The position numbers were made by a program, and so were the translations under genes. From positions 1-64,000 of the forward strand of contig VYDI01000009.1 in NCBI GenBank assembly GCA_009843505.1: a DNA stretch of 64,000 bases, read 5' to 3'. Numbering within the stretch: the stretch's first letter is position 1; each line of letters opens with the position of its first letter. A model generated the notes under the pieces. It ran no database searches. It saw only the letters and a list, made by a program, of their open reading frames with translations, and was not told the DNA's origin. The DNA comes from Holophagales bacterium. Lineage in GTDB: Bacteria > Acidobacteriota > Thermoanaerobaculia > Multivoradales > Multivoraceae. This document shows positions 17,582 through 28,338 of the stretch, piece by piece.

Positions 17582-18397
17582 GTGGCCCAAGCCCAACTCC
17601 AGGAGCCCCTGGCATCGACCTGTCTTGAGATCAGCGGTGTCACGCTCTCGTTCGGTGGCGTACACGCTCTGGACGATGTCGCCCTGGAGGTGCGTCATGG
17701 CGACGTGTTCGCCATCATCGGGCCGAACGGCGCCGGCAAGACGTCCCTCCTCAACTCGATCAGCGGTCTCTATCGGCCCCAGCAGGGCTCGATCACCTAC
17801 ACGCCGGCGCCGGAGGCGGCGCCGGTTTCGCTTGTCGGCCGCGCGCCCCACAAGGTGGCCCAGGTCGGTATCGCCCGATCGTTCCAGAACATCGAACTCT
17901 TCCGCGGCATGACAGTGCTCGAGAACCTGATGCTGGGGCGGCACATCCACATGCGCGGCAACGTTCTCGGTTGTGGCGTTTACTGGGGTCCGCAGCGCCG
18001 TGAGGAGATCCGGCATCGGGCCGCGGTGGAGGACGTGATCGACTTCCTGGAGATCGAGAACCTGCGCCATCAGGCGGTCGGCACCCTCGCCTACGGTCTG
18101 CAGAAGCGGGTGGAGCTCGCCCGCGCACTGGCGCTCGATCCCAAGCTTCTTCTGCTCGATGAACCGATGGCGGGGATGAACGTGGAGGAGAAGGAGGACA
18201 TGGCCCGCTTCGTCCTCGACGTGAACGAGGAACGGGGCGTGACGACGGTCCTGATCGAGCACGACATGGGAGTCGTGATGGACCTCTCGGACCGGGTCGC
18301 GGTGCTCGACTTCGGCCGCTCGATCGCTTGCGGCACGCCGGACGAGGTGCGTGCCGATCCCGCCGTGATTCATGCGTATCTGGGAGACGCCGAATGA
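17582..18397 (+). CDS. ABC transporter ATP-binding protein, LivG type
   Basis: A 271-aa ATPase of the branched-chain amino acid/carboxylate (HAAT) importer class. It has Walker A GPNGAGKTS, a Q-loop region around ARSFQNIELFRGMTVLENL, the LivG-type insertion, a signature replaced by AYGLQKRVELARAL, and Walker B LLLLDEPMAGMN followed by an H-loop in LIEHDMGVVMD. GTG 17582 fits the LivG N-terminus; the longer frame starts inside the divergent hydrolase gene. It overlaps the ligase gene by 4 nt (ATGA). Confidence 0.9.
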   Translation: MAQAQLQEPLASTCLEISGVTLSFGGVHALDDVALEVRHGDVFAIIGPNGAGKTSLLNSISGLYRPQQGSITYTPAPEAAPVSLVGRAPHKVAQVGIARSFQNIELFRGMTVLENLMLGRHIHMRGNVLGCGVYWGPQRREEIRHRAAVEDVIDFLEIENLRHQAVGTLAYGLQKRVELARALALDPKLLLLDEPMAGMNVEEKEDMARFVLDVNEERGVTTVLIEHDMGVVMDLSDRVAVLDFGRSIACGTPDEVRADPAVIHAYLGDAE

Positions 18398-20343
18398 CCG
18401 CATTGGCGGAACTGCCGCAAGACGCGGACACGATGCCCAAGCTGCTGCTCCGGAATGCCCGCGAGCGCGGCGACGAGGCGGCGCTCCGGGAGAAGGAGTT
18501 CGGCATCTGGCAGAGCTTTACCTGGGAGCAGTACGCAGAGCGGGTCAGGAACTTCGCCCGCGGCCTGGTAGAGCTCGGACTCAAGCGGGACGACATCGTC
18601 GCCGTGCTGGGGGACAACCGGCCCGAGTGGCTTATTGCCCAGCTCGCGTCCCAGGCGGTCGGCGCCCGCTCCCTGGGCGTCTACCAGGACTCGGTGGCGA
18701 GCGAAGTGCAGTACCTGGTCGAGTTCGCGGGCGCCCGCTTCGTCATTGCCGAGGACCAGGAGCAGGTCGACAAGCTGCTGGAGGTTTGGGACGAGTTGAG
18801 CGGCGCCGCTGAAGCGAACGGCCAGGGCATCGCGAACGTCATCTACTACGACCCTCGCGGACTCGGTGCCTACCCGCACGAGTTTCTGCTCGGCTTCTCC
18901 GAAGTGGAGAAGATCGGGCGGTCCGCGACGAGCAGCACGGCGGACGACTTCGATCGCTGGGTCGAAGGGACGACCGCCGATGACGTGGCCCTGCTGTCGA
19001 CCACCTCCGGCACCACCGGAAAGCCGAAGCTGGCGATGCTCTCGCACCGCAACCTGCTGACCATGGCGCACAGCTTTCAGAGCATCGATCCGATGCGGAG
19101 CGACGACGAGTTCGTCTCTTTCCTGCCGCTCGCGTGGATCGGCGAGCAGATGATCGGCGCCGCCTGCGGCATGCTGGTCGGCTTCACCATGAACTTTCCT
19201 GAAGAGCCGGAGACGGTGCAGCACGACATCCGCGAGATCGGACCGCACATGATGTTCTCGCCGCCCCGCATCTGGGAGAACATGGTGTCCGACGTCCAGG
19301 TGCGGATCGAGGATTCCTCCTGGCTCAAACGCAAGGTCTACAACTGGGCGTTGGGCGTCGGTTACAGAGCGGCCGACACGCGGCTGGCGGAGGGCGCTTT
19401 ACCCAGGCTGCTGGCCGTGCAGAACTGGATCGCGAACGCCTGCTGCTTCTTCTGGTTGCGCGACAAGCTCGGGGTGCGGCGAATCCGGCGCGCCTACACT
19501 GGCGGCGCGGCGCTCGGGCCGGACATCTTCCGCTTCTTCCACGCCATCGGCGTGAACCTGAAGCAGATCTACGGCCAGACCGAGGTGTCCGGGATTTCGG
19601 TGGCGCACCGCGACGACGACATCAAGTTCCAGACGGTCGGCACGCCGGTGCCCGGGGCGGAGGTCAGGCTCGGCGATGGCGGCGAGATCCTGACCAGGAG
19701 TCCGTCCGTCTTCCTCGGCTACTACAACAACGAGGAGGCCACGGAAGAGGCCCTTCGCGACGGCTGGCTCTACTCCGGCGACGCCGGCTACATGGACGAC
19801 GACGGGCACCTCATCGTCATCGATCGCAAGAAGGACGTGATGGAGCTGCACGACGGCACCCAGTTCTCGCCGCAGTTCATCGAGAACAAGCTGAAGTTCA
19901 GCCCCTACATCAAGGAAGCGGTCGTGTTCGGCGGCGGCGACTATCCGTTCGTCACCTCCCTGATCACGATCGACTTCGCCAACGCGGGAAAGTGGGCCGA
20001 ACGCCGCCAGATCCCCTACACGACGTTCACCGACCTCGCCCAGAAGCCGGAGATCTACGAGCTGGTGCTGAAGCACACCGCCGGCATCAACGGTGATCTG
20101 CCGGAGTCGGCCCGCATCCAGCGCCTGCTGCTGCTGCACAAGGAACTCGACGCGGATGACGAGGAACTGACCCGTACCCGGAAGGTGCGGCGCCGGTTCA
20201 TCGCCGATCGGTACCGCCTGCTCGTCAATGCGCTCTACGGCGGCGACGAGGCGGTCGAGATCGAGAACGAGATCACCTACCAGGACGGCACGACCGCGGT
20301 CCTGCAGACCCGGCTGCGCATCGCTCAGCCGGCCACCGCCTGA
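18394..20343 (+). CDS. AMP-dependent (long-chain type) acyl-CoA synthetase
   Basis: A 649-aa adenylate-forming enzyme. It has the phosphate loop STTSGTTGKPKLAMLSHRN, the IYGQTEVSG motif, and YSGDAGYMDDDGHLIVIDRKK leading to the hinge; length and the HDGTQFSPQFIENKLKFSPY segment fit the FadD15/long-chain group. It forms acyl-CoA from a carboxylate, ATP and CoA. It lies inside the Liv cassette with a 4-nt overlap upstream and 10 nt downstream, so its substrate is probably what the transporter imports (inference). An aromatic or branched acid is possible. Confidence 0.9.
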   Translation: MTALAELPQDADTMPKLLLRNARERGDEAALREKEFGIWQSFTWEQYAERVRNFARGLVELGLKRDDIVAVLGDNRPEWLIAQLASQAVGARSLGVYQDSVASEVQYLVEFAGARFVIAEDQEQVDKLLEVWDELSGAAEANGQGIANVIYYDPRGLGAYPHEFLLGFSEVEKIGRSATSSTADDFDRWVEGTTADDVALLSTTSGTTGKPKLAMLSHRNLLTMAHSFQSIDPMRSDDEFVSFLPLAWIGEQMIGAACGMLVGFTMNFPEEPETVQHDIREIGPHMMFSPPRIWENMVSDVQVRIEDSSWLKRKVYNWALGVGYRAADTRLAEGALPRLLAVQNWIANACCFFWLRDKLGVRRIRRAYTGGAALGPDIFRFFHAIGVNLKQIYGQTEVSGISVAHRDDDIKFQTVGTPVPGAEVRLGDGGEILTRSPSVFLGYYNNEEATEEALRDGWLYSGDAGYMDDDGHLIVIDRKKDVMELHDGTQFSPQFIENKLKFSPYIKEAVVFGGGDYPFVTSLITIDFANAGKWAERRQIPYTTFTDLAQKPEIYELVLKHTAGINGDLPESARIQRLLLLHKELDADDEELTRTRKVRRRFIADRYRLLVNALYGGDEAVEIENEITYQDGTTAVLQTRLRIAQPATA

Positions 20344-20353
20344 GGAGCGGACG

Positions 20354-21232
20354 ATGGACGCCGACGTCTTCCTTCAACTCACCGTTTCCGGGCTCTCGAA
20401 CGGCATGGTCTACGCCCTGGTGGCGGTCGGCTTCGTCGTCATCTTCAAGGCGAGCGACGTGATCAACTTCGCGCAGGGCGAGTTCCTGCTCTTCGGCGCC
20501 TACCTGGCCTTCGCCTTCATTGCCCAGTTCGGGTTGCCCTGGAGTCTGGGCGTGCTGGCGACGCTTCTCACCGCGGCCATGATCGGCTTGATCGTGGAGC
20601 GTCTCGTCCTTCGGCCACTGATCGGCGAGCCGGTGATCTCGATGATCATGGTCACGATCGGTCTCTCGAGCCTGCTGCGAGCGGTGGTAAACGGCATCTG
20701 GGGGGTGCGGCCCAAGGCTTTCCCCAACTTCATCCCCTCGGGAGAAGTCGAGTTCCTGGGCGCGATCGTCGGCATCGACCGTTTGCTCGTGATCGCGATC
20801 GCTGCGATCCTTCTGACGGTCCTGACGCTGTTCTTCCGTCACACCCGGGACGGCATCGCGATGCGCGCCATCGCCGACGACCAGCAGGCGGCGTTGTCGA
20901 TGGGCATCAGCATCAAGCGCGTCCTCGCCGTCGCCTGGGCGATGGCGGCGATCACCGCCGCGGTCGCCGGCATCATGCTGGCCAATACCGTCGGCGTCAG
21001 CCACGACATCATCTTCATCGGACTGCGCGTGTTCCCCGTGGTCATCCTCGGCGGTCTGGATTCGGTGCCCGGCGCGATCGTCGGCGGCGGCGTCATCGGG
21101 CTGCTGGAGTCGTACACGGCGGGCTACACGACTTCGGGCCTGGAGCTCATCGTCCCGTACATCGTGCTGATCCTGGTCCTGATGGTTCGTCCGTACGGCC
21201 TGTTCGGCAAGGAGATCATCGAGCGGGTGTAG
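20354..21232 (+). CDS. ABC transporter permease, LivH type
   Basis: A 292-aa permease with about eight membrane helices and the LivH hallmarks: LSNGMVYALVAVGFVVIFKA near the N-terminus, DVINFAQGEFLLFGAY, and GIAMRAIADDQQAALSMGI, the cytoplasmic loop contacting the ATPase. The ATG at 20354 is preceded by GAGGAGCGG. Only 3 nt separate it from livM. Confidence 0.92.
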   Translation: MDADVFLQLTVSGLSNGMVYALVAVGFVVIFKASDVINFAQGEFLLFGAYLAFAFIAQFGLPWSLGVLATLLTAAMIGLIVERLVLRPLIGEPVISMIMVTIGLSSLLRAVVNGIWGVRPKAFPNFIPSGEVEFLGAIVGIDRLLVIAIAAILLTVLTLFFRHTRDGIAMRAIADDQQAALSMGISIKRVLAVAWAMAAITAAVAGIMLANTVGVSHDIIFIGLRVFPVVILGGLDSVPGAIVGGGVIGLLESYTAGYTTSGLELIVPYIVLILVLMVRPYGLFGKEIIERV

Positions 21233-21235
21233 GGC

Positions 21236-22279
21236 ATGGAATCCGGGATCTTCTTCAGCGACTACCGCTCGGACATGGCGCTGCGGCGCATGCCCTTGCA
21301 GAAGGTGCGCACGGGCCTGCTACTGGTCGGCCTTGTGGTGTTTCCGTTCCTGGCCACGCCGTACTGGCTCAATCTGGCCAACCAGATCGCGATCGCCACG
21401 ATCGGCGCGATCGGACTCAACATCCTGGTCGGCTACACCGGCCAGATCTCCCTCGGCCAGGGCGCCTTCATGGCGGTCGGCGCCTACGGGTCGGGCCTTC
21501 TGACGGTTCGGCTCGACGTTCCCTTCTACCTGAGCATTCCGGCCGCGGCCTTGATCACCGCCGTTGCCGGCCTGGTGGTCGGCCTGCCTTCCCTGCGGCT
21601 CAAGGGCCTCTACCTGGCCGTCGCCACGCTGGCGGCGCAGCAGATCGTCGAGTTCGTGGTCACGCACTGGGACGGCCTCACGGGTGGCACGGAGGCGCTC
21701 GTCGTGCCGGCGCCCGAGCTGTTCGGCGCGCGGATGAACACCGACGGCCGGTTCTACTGGATACTGATCGTTGTCGCGCTCGCCGTCGCGCTCTTTGCCG
21801 CGAACCTGTTCCGCTCGCGGGTGGGGCGGGCCTGGGTGGCGATCCGGGACCAGGACATCGCGGCCTCGGCGATCGGCGTCAACGTGTTCGGCTACAAGCT
21901 GCTCGCGTTCGCGACCTCGTCCTTCCTGGTCGGCCTCTCCGGCGCCCTGCTCGCCCACTACCGGTCGATCGTCACCTGGGAGCGGTTCACGATCGAAGTC
22001 TCGATCTCCTATCTGGCGATGATCATCATCGGCGGACTGGGGACGATCTCGGGTTCTTTCTTCGGCGCGTCGCTCATCGTCCTCCTGCCGGCGATGATCA
22101 ACACCCTGGGGCGCTCGCTGCAGGACACGGCCCCCTGGGCGGCCACGGTCCTGCCGTATGTGCAGCAGGGTGTCTTCGGACTCGTGATCATCCTGTTCCT
22201 GGTTCTCGAACCGGAAGGGCTCGCCAAACTCTGGCGCAACGTGAAGGACTACTTCCGCGTCTGGCCGTTCTCGTACTAG
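21236..22279 (+). CDS. ABC transporter permease, LivM type
   Basis: A 347-aa permease with about nine to ten membrane helices. It shows the LivM-typical GLNILVGYTGQISLGQGAFM, SLRLKGLYLAVATLA and RVGRAWVAIRDQDIAASAIG segments. It pairs with the LivH protein in the membrane. It is followed by a 77-nt gap that may hold a promoter for the binding-protein gene. Confidence 0.92.
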   Translation: MESGIFFSDYRSDMALRRMPLQKVRTGLLLVGLVVFPFLATPYWLNLANQIAIATIGAIGLNILVGYTGQISLGQGAFMAVGAYGSGLLTVRLDVPFYLSIPAAALITAVAGLVVGLPSLRLKGLYLAVATLAAQQIVEFVVTHWDGLTGGTEALVVPAPELFGARMNTDGRFYWILIVVALAVALFAANLFRSRVGRAWVAIRDQDIAASAIGVNVFGYKLLAFATSSFLVGLSGALLAHYRSIVTWERFTIEVSISYLAMIIIGGLGTISGSFFGASLIVLLPAMINTLGRSLQDTAPWAATVLPYVQQGVFGLVIILFLVLEPEGLAKLWRNVKDYFRVWPFSY

Positions 22280-22293
22280 GCGCCCTGCGCCGG

Positions 22294-22299
22294 TATGAT
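22294..22299 (+). promoter_or_regulatory. Possible -10 element TATGAT before the binding-protein gene
   Basis: TATGAT lies in the only sizeable gap of the Liv operon, 57 nt before ATG 22357. An extra promoter here would raise binding-protein output relative to the permeases. No clear -35 is seen. Confidence 0.3.
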
Positions 22300-22356
22300 T
22301 CGTTGCTTACAGACCGGCTGTTCCGGGGCGGCCATGCCCCTTCAGGAGACCACGAC

Positions 22357-23556
22357 ATGAACCGTCTCGTTTGCCTTGCTGTTCCAGCTCTGTTGCTCCT
22401 CGCCGCCTGCGGAGGCGGCGACCCGGTCTCGGAAGCGGATGCGCCGATCACCATCGGTGCGATCTTCGACCTGACCGGCGCGACCTCGGACGTGGGCACC
22501 CTGTACGCCGAGGCGATCCGCGACTACTACGACCGCCTGAACGAACTCGGCGGCATCGCCGGCCGCGAGGTCGACCTGCTGTGGAACGACTACGGCTACG
22601 ACGTGGCGAAGGCCGAGCAGCTCTACTCCGAGTACGTCCAGGCCGGAGCGGTCATGTTCATGGGTTGGGGCACCGGCGACACCGAAGCCCTGCGTGGCCG
22701 GATCGCGGCCGACCGCATTCCCTTCGTCTCGGCATCGTTCTCTCACGTACTGGGAGATCCGTCCGAGGCCCCCTTCAACTTCCTCGTCGGCACGACCTAC
22801 AGCGACCAGCTCTTCATCCTGCTCGACTACCTGATCGAAGAGGCGGAAGCCTCGGGAGGTGAGATGCCGAACGTCGCGCTGATGCACCACCCGAGTCCGT
22901 TCGGTCTCTCGCCGTGGCGCCAGGGGGGCGAGGACTACGCGAAGGAGCGCGGCATCGAGATGTCGCCGCACGAAATGGCGCGGGGCAACACGGACTTCAG
23001 TGCCACGCTGACCCGGATCGCCGAGTCCGGCGCCAACACGGTCGTGTTCCAGAACACGTCGGGACCGGTTTCCATTGCCGTCAAGAACGCGCGGGACCTG
23101 GGCCTGGACCTGCGCTTCGCCTGCCTGAACTACTGCAGCAACGAGGTGCTGCTGGATCTGGCGGGCGACGCCGCGGAAGGTGTTCTGGCTTCGATCATCT
23201 ACTCGCCGCCCGGCGAGGGGATCGACGGCCTGAACGAAGCGGCCGAGTACCTCGCGTCCAAGGGCGGGTCGATCGACGAGGAGGGTTTGCTCTACGGCCA
23301 GGGCTGGGCGGTCGCCAGTCTGGTGACCGAGGCGATCGAACGCGCGGCCGCGGCGGGCGAGGTGACCGGCGATTCCATCTTCACGGCGTTCGAGACCTTC
23401 GACGGCTGGGAGACGGGCGGTGTGACCGCGCCGGTCACCTTCACGTCCACCGACCATCGCGGCATCAAGGGCATGAGGATCTTCGAGATCAGGGAAGGGA
23501 AGTTCCAGCCCGTGACCGAGATGCGGATGGCCTCCACCCTGGGGGCGGCCGAGTAG
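22357..23556 (+). CDS. Substrate-binding lipoprotein, LivK/HAAT family
   Basis: A 399-aa protein with a lipoprotein signal (LLLLAAC, lipidated Cys near residue 15) and a type 1 periplasmic binding fold: ITIGAIFDLTGATSDVG opens the first lobe and GGIAGREVDLLWND follows. It would capture the solute outside the membrane and hand it to LivHM. Ligand specificity cannot be read from the sequence; the ligase gene in the same operon points to a carboxylic acid. The ATG at 22357 is chosen because the signal follows at once, with CAGGAG upstream. Confidence 0.9.
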   Translation: MNRLVCLAVPALLLLAACGGGDPVSEADAPITIGAIFDLTGATSDVGTLYAEAIRDYYDRLNELGGIAGREVDLLWNDYGYDVAKAEQLYSEYVQAGAVMFMGWGTGDTEALRGRIAADRIPFVSASFSHVLGDPSEAPFNFLVGTTYSDQLFILLDYLIEEAEASGGEMPNVALMHHPSPFGLSPWRQGGEDYAKERGIEMSPHEMARGNTDFSATLTRIAESGANTVVFQNTSGPVSIAVKNARDLGLDLRFACLNYCSNEVLLDLAGDAAEGVLASIIYSPPGEGIDGLNEAAEYLASKGGSIDEEGLLYGQGWAVASLVTEAIERAAAAGEVTGDSIFTAFETFDGWETGGVTAPVTFTSTDHRGIKGMRIFEIREGKFQPVTEMRMASTLGAAE

Positions 23557-23570
23557 GGCAGGCCCAAGCC

Positions 23571-24361
<791 letters not shown>

Positions 24362-24365
<4 letters not shown>

Positions 24366-25129
24366 GAGCTTCGTCCGCGCTCGATCGCCTCTTCGATCTC
24401 CCGCAGCCTCTCGCGGAGCTCCCGGCGGGCGTCGGCGGCGAACGGGTTTTCGCGGGCGATGGTCAGGAACAGATCGTCCGAGTCGTCGCGGAGGTTCTCC
24501 TCGATCTTCATCATGTGCCGGTAGGCGACCGTGCCGAGGGCCGGGTCCGGGACGTGAATCTCCCTGAGCGCCTTGGCCATCCAGTGGGTGAGGCCCTGGA
24601 TGTAGGCCATTTCCGAGTCGTGCTCCTCGGCTGACATCTCGAGCACGTGGAGTTCCAGGGCGGACGCCAGGAAGCTCTTCACCGCCTCCACCCGCTCGCT
24701 GTCCACCGGGCGTTCGGGGAGGCAGAGCACGACCTTCAGACCGCGAATCCCGTCGCGACCGCTCTGGGGGCCGAACATCGGGTGAGTGCCGATGAACTGG
24801 ACCTGCCGGGGCAGGCGCTGCTCGAGGATTCGGAGCGGCTTCACCTTGACCGAGGCGACGTCGACGACCAGCGTGCCCGGTGCGAGGCGCGGGGCCAGAT
24901 CGGCGATCAGTCCGTCGAGATCCTGGACCGGGACCGCCGGGATCACGATGTCGCAGCCGGCGCAGCCTTCAAGGCCCGTCCAGGGCGCGCCGAGAGCGGC
25001 GGCTTCCGCGCTCAGGTCGCGGCGATCCCAGACCTGCACATCGAACCGGGCGCCCAGGTGCCGCGCCAGAAAGCGACCGAAGCTGCCGAGACCGACGATG
25101 CCGATCGTCTTTGCCCAGCAGTCCTGCAC
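24362..25129 (-). CDS. tyrA: Prephenate dehydrogenase-like protein (TyrA family)
   Basis: A 255-aa NAD(P)-binding protein. The N-terminal Rossmann motif is IGIVGLGSFGRFLARHL; the family segment FIGTHPMFGPQSG and the His in LTHWMAKAL match prephenate/arogenate dehydrogenases, which make the tyrosine precursor. It is slightly shorter than usual and lacks an ACT domain. The start is GTG 25129. Divergent from the dipeptidase gene with 62 nt between. Which substrate (prephenate or arogenate) is used cannot be told. Confidence 0.82.
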
Positions 25130-25158
25130 CGGGCGATCCTATTCCTTGCCGGTTCCCC

Positions 25159-25164
25159 TACAAT
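25159..25164 (+). promoter_or_regulatory. Possible -10 element TACAAT for the dipeptidase gene
   Basis: TACAAT in a 62-nt divergent gap, 27 nt before ATG 25192. Unlike the near-leaderless starts elsewhere it leaves room for the visible ribosome site GGGAGGAGGGAG. Confidence 0.4.
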
Positions 25165-25191
25165 CGCGTGCTGCGGGAGGAGGGAGCCAGG

Positions 25192-26478
25192 ATGAGAAGA
25201 CCAACCGGCGCTGTTCTTGGCGCCGTCGTGGCCGTGGCGGTGAGCTATGGTTCACCGCCCGTGACCGACGCCCAGGAGGATCGCGCCAGCCGGGAGCACG
25301 TACTCGGCCTGCTCCGGGAGGTGCCGCTGATCGACGGCCACAACGACGTGCCGTGGCAGTACCGCACGCGCGTTTCGAACCACCTCGACGAGATCGACTT
25401 CCGGGATACCACGGCGCTCGAGCCGCCGATGCATACCGACCTGCGGCGTCTGCGGCAGGGGGGAGTGGGCGCCCAGTTCTGGTCGGTCTACATTCCGACC
25501 TCCTACACCGGCGCCGGCGCGGCCCGGGTCGTGTTCGAGCAGGTCGACCTGACCAAGCGGCTGATCGAGCGGTATCCGGACGACCTGGAGCTGGCCCTCA
25601 GCGCGGACGACATCGAGCGCGTCCACGGCGCCGGCAGGATCGCGTCCCTGCTCGGCGCCGAGGGCGGGCACTCGATCGAGTCGTCCCTGGGAGTCCTGCG
25701 GCAGCTCTACGCGGTCGGCGTTCGCTACATGACGCTGACCCACAACAGCAACGTCGCCTGGGCCGACTCCGCGACCGACCAGCCGACGCACGGCGGGCTG
25801 ACGGCGTTCGGCCGGCGGGTGATCCGGGAGATGAACCGGCTCGGCATGCTGGTCGACCTCTCCCACGTTTCGCCGCAGACGATGCACGATGTGCTCGACG
25901 AGTCCGAAGCGCCGGTCATCTTCTCCCACTCCTCGGCGTTCGCGGTCACCGCCAGCCCTCGCAACGTGCCCGACGAAGTCCTGCGCCGACTGGCCGAAAA
26001 CGGCGGCGTGATCATGGTCACCTTCGTGCCGTCCTTCGTCAACGAGAACGTGCGGGAGTCCTTTCAGCGGTTGGATTCCGAGCGCCGGCGACTGATGACC
26101 GCGGGAACCGCGCCGGAGGAGATCCGTCGGCGGCTGATGGCCTGGCGAAGCGAGAACCAGAGTGCCCAGGCATCCCTCAGCGACGTGGCCGACCACATCG
26201 ACCACATCCGACGCCTGATCGGCACGGCGCACCTGGGCATCGGCTCCGACTACGACGGCATCCCGACCGTGCCGGCCGGCCTCGAGGACGCCTCGACGTT
26301 CCCGGATCTGTTCGTGGAACTCGTGCGGCGCGGGTACAGCGATGACGAGCTGAAGGACATCGCGGGTCGCAGTTTCCTGCGCGCCATGCGGGCCGCGGAG
26401 GCGACGGCCCGGCGCCTGCAGGCCATGGAGCCTCCGGCCGACGACCTGATCGAAGAACTGGATGGCGAGAATGGTTGA
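25192..26478 (+). CDS. Exported M19 family (renal-type) dipeptidase
   Basis: A 428-aa zinc peptidase. The first metal motif is H-x-D in LIDGHNDVPW (His50, Asp52); further family segments are LGAEGGHSIE, DLSHVSPQTMHDVL, IFSHSSAFAVT and IGSDYDGIPTVP. A hydrophobic N-terminus (AVLGAVVAVAVSYG) suggests export. It cleaves dipeptides, often with broad stereospecificity. The start has a strong ribosome site. The Nudix gene overlaps its end, so they share an operon with the MBL gene. Confidence 0.92.
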   Translation: MRRPTGAVLGAVVAVAVSYGSPPVTDAQEDRASREHVLGLLREVPLIDGHNDVPWQYRTRVSNHLDEIDFRDTTALEPPMHTDLRRLRQGGVGAQFWSVYIPTSYTGAGAARVVFEQVDLTKRLIERYPDDLELALSADDIERVHGAGRIASLLGAEGGHSIESSLGVLRQLYAVGVRYMTLTHNSNVAWADSATDQPTHGGLTAFGRRVIREMNRLGMLVDLSHVSPQTMHDVLDESEAPVIFSHSSAFAVTASPRNVPDEVLRRLAENGGVIMVTFVPSFVNENVRESFQRLDSERRRLMTAGTAPEEIRRRLMAWRSENQSAQASLSDVADHIDHIRRLIGTAHLGIGSDYDGIPTVPAGLEDASTFPDLFVELVRRGYSDDELKDIAGRSFLRAMRAAEATARRLQAMEPPADDLIEELDGENG

Positions 26479-27337
26479 TCAACCGACGTCCCCAGTGGCG
26501 GCTCGGCATGCCTCGACCGTCCTCCTGCTGCGCGACAGCGACCGCGGGGTGGAGGTGTTCATGGAACGCCGCCACATCCAGTCCGATTTCGTCGGGGGCG
26601 CCTACGTCTTCCCGGGTGGCCGTGTCGACCCCGAAGACCGGGTTGACGAGTCGCTGTGCCACGGCCTCAGCGACCACGAGGCGAGCGCCCGCCTCGCGCT
26701 CGAAGAGGGCGGCCTGACCTTCTACGTGGCCGCGATCCGCGAGTGCTTCGAGGAGGCCGGCGTACTCCTGGCCTACGACCGCGACGGACAGATCCTCGAC
26801 TTCTCGGACCGGGCGGTCGAGCAGCATTTCGAACGTCTGCGAGCCGAACTGAACGCCGGCAAGCGGTCCCTGCTCGACATCGCCGCCGCCGAGGGGTTGA
26901 CCCTCGCCGCGGACCGCATCAGCTACTGGGCACACTGGATCACCCCCGAGGGCCAGCCGCGGCGCTACGACACCCGCTTCTTCGTCACGCGGGCGCCGCG
27001 CAACCAGACCGCCGCTCACGACGACCACGAACTGACGAGTTCCGCCTGGGTCACCGCCCGGGAAGCGCTCGAGCGCGGGCGTCGCAAGGAGTGGATGATC
27101 ATCTTTCCCACCATCCGCAACCTGCAGAAGCTCTCCCGGTTCGAGAGCGCCGGCGCCGCCATCGCGGCCGTCGACGGCCAGGCGGAGTTCCCCGTCATGC
27201 AGCCGCGCGTGCTGATGGGCCGGACACCGGACGAACCGGCCCGAGCCGTGCTCCCCGGCGACGAGGGCTACGAGGAAGCCGCGATTCGCCCCTCCGCGGC
27301 GAACGTCAAGGATTGGCAGCGGGCCTTCAGCCGCTAG
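26471..27337 (+). CDS. Nudix hydrolase family protein
   Basis: About 288 aa from ATG 26471, or 291 aa from ATG 26462; both overlap the dipeptidase gene. The Nudix box is recognisable but spread by an insert: GGAYVFPGGRVDPEDR, then AAIRECFEEAGVLLAY. The layout, with an insert between the GG and the REcFEEAG part, resembles the long NUDT19/RppH-unlike group acting on CoA or nucleotide conjugates. The substrate is unassigned. Confidence 0.85.
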   Translation: MVDQPTSPVAARHASTVLLLRDSDRGVEVFMERRHIQSDFVGGAYVFPGGRVDPEDRVDESLCHGLSDHEASARLALEEGGLTFYVAAIRECFEEAGVLLAYDRDGQILDFSDRAVEQHFERLRAELNAGKRSLLDIAAAEGLTLAADRISYWAHWITPEGQPRRYDTRFFVTRAPRNQTAAHDDHELTSSAWVTAREALERGRRKEWMIIFPTIRNLQKLSRFESAGAAIAAVDGQAEFPVMQPRVLMGRTPDEPARAVLPGDEGYEEAAIRPSAANVKDWQRAFSR

Positions 27338-27350
27338 GAGGCGCCCGACA

Positions 27351-28190
27351 GTGAACACCCTCCTGAAGGGCACGCCGGTGCGGCTATCAGATCGCGTGGT
27401 GCGGGTCACACAGGACAACCCGGGCATGTTCACCGGCCCGGGCACGAACACCTACGTCATCGGCGGCGCCGGGGGCCCGGCGTTCGTGCTTGACCCCGGG
27501 GAAGAAGACGACGCCCACTTCGAGGCCATCCTGAGCGCCGTCGGCGACCGGGAAGTGACGGCTGTGCTGATCAGCCACACCCACCGCGACCACTGGCCTC
27601 TGGCGCCGCGGGTCGCCGAGTGCAAAGGCGCCGAAGCCCGCGCCTTCAGCGAGCGACCACCGTTCACAGCCGGCCCTCGGCTCCAGGACGGCGCCCTCCT
27701 CTCAGCCGGCGGTACGACCCTGGTAGCCCTCCACACGCCGGGCCACGCCAGCGACCACCTCTGCTTCCTGCTCGAGGAGGAGCGGGCCGTCTTCACCGCC
27801 GATCTGGTGATGGGCTGGTCGACATCGATCATCGCCCCGCCGGACGGCAACCTGAACCAGTACATGGCCTCGCTAGAACGGCTCCTCGAGCTCGGCCGGG
27901 GAGGCGGCATCGACATCCTGCACCCGGGCCACGGCGAGTCGATCAAGCCGCCTCTCGACCGGATCAGGGAGATCAGCCGCCACCGCCAGCAACGCACCGA
28001 CCAGGCCCTCGAAGCGATCTCCGCCGGCGTCGCCACCATCCCCGAGATGGTCGAACGTATCTACACCGATGTCGATCCCAAGCTCCACGGCCCCGCCGCC
28101 TTCTCGCTACGCGCCCACCTCGACGCCTTGGTCGAAGAGGGCAAGGTGAAGGAGGGCACGCCGGGACGCTATGCACCCGTTACGAAGTAG
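27351..28190 (+). CDS. MBL-fold metallo-hydrolase, LACTB2-like
   Basis: A 279-aa protein with the metal motif SHTHRDHWP (H-x-H-x-D-H), a further TPGHASDHLCF and ADLVMGW, and a HPGHGE motif late in the domain. The C-terminal helical tail (about residues 205-275) with YTDVDPKLHGPAAFSLRAHL is typical of the LACTB2 group, whose human member is an RNase; many bacterial members are annotated only as hydrolases. Starts at GTG 27351, 13 nt after the Nudix gene. Confidence 0.88.
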   Translation: MNTLLKGTPVRLSDRVVRVTQDNPGMFTGPGTNTYVIGGAGGPAFVLDPGEEDDAHFEAILSAVGDREVTAVLISHTHRDHWPLAPRVAECKGAEARAFSERPPFTAGPRLQDGALLSAGGTTLVALHTPGHASDHLCFLLEEERAVFTADLVMGWSTSIIAPPDGNLNQYMASLERLLELGRGGGIDILHPGHGESIKPPLDRIREISRHRQQRTDQALEAISAGVATIPEMVERIYTDVDPKLHGPAAFSLRAHLDALVEEGKVKEGTPGRYAPVTK

Positions 28191-28338
28191 CGACAGTCGC
28201 TATGGCGAGTTGATTCGCGTTAGTCGAACCGGCGAGGCCACGGAGATCCTCGAGCGGCTACCCCTGGGCTTGGGGGTCGCGGAAGCTCGTGGCGATGCCG
28301 TCCCGGCGCGTCTGTCTGTCGGGTGGCGCAACGCCCCA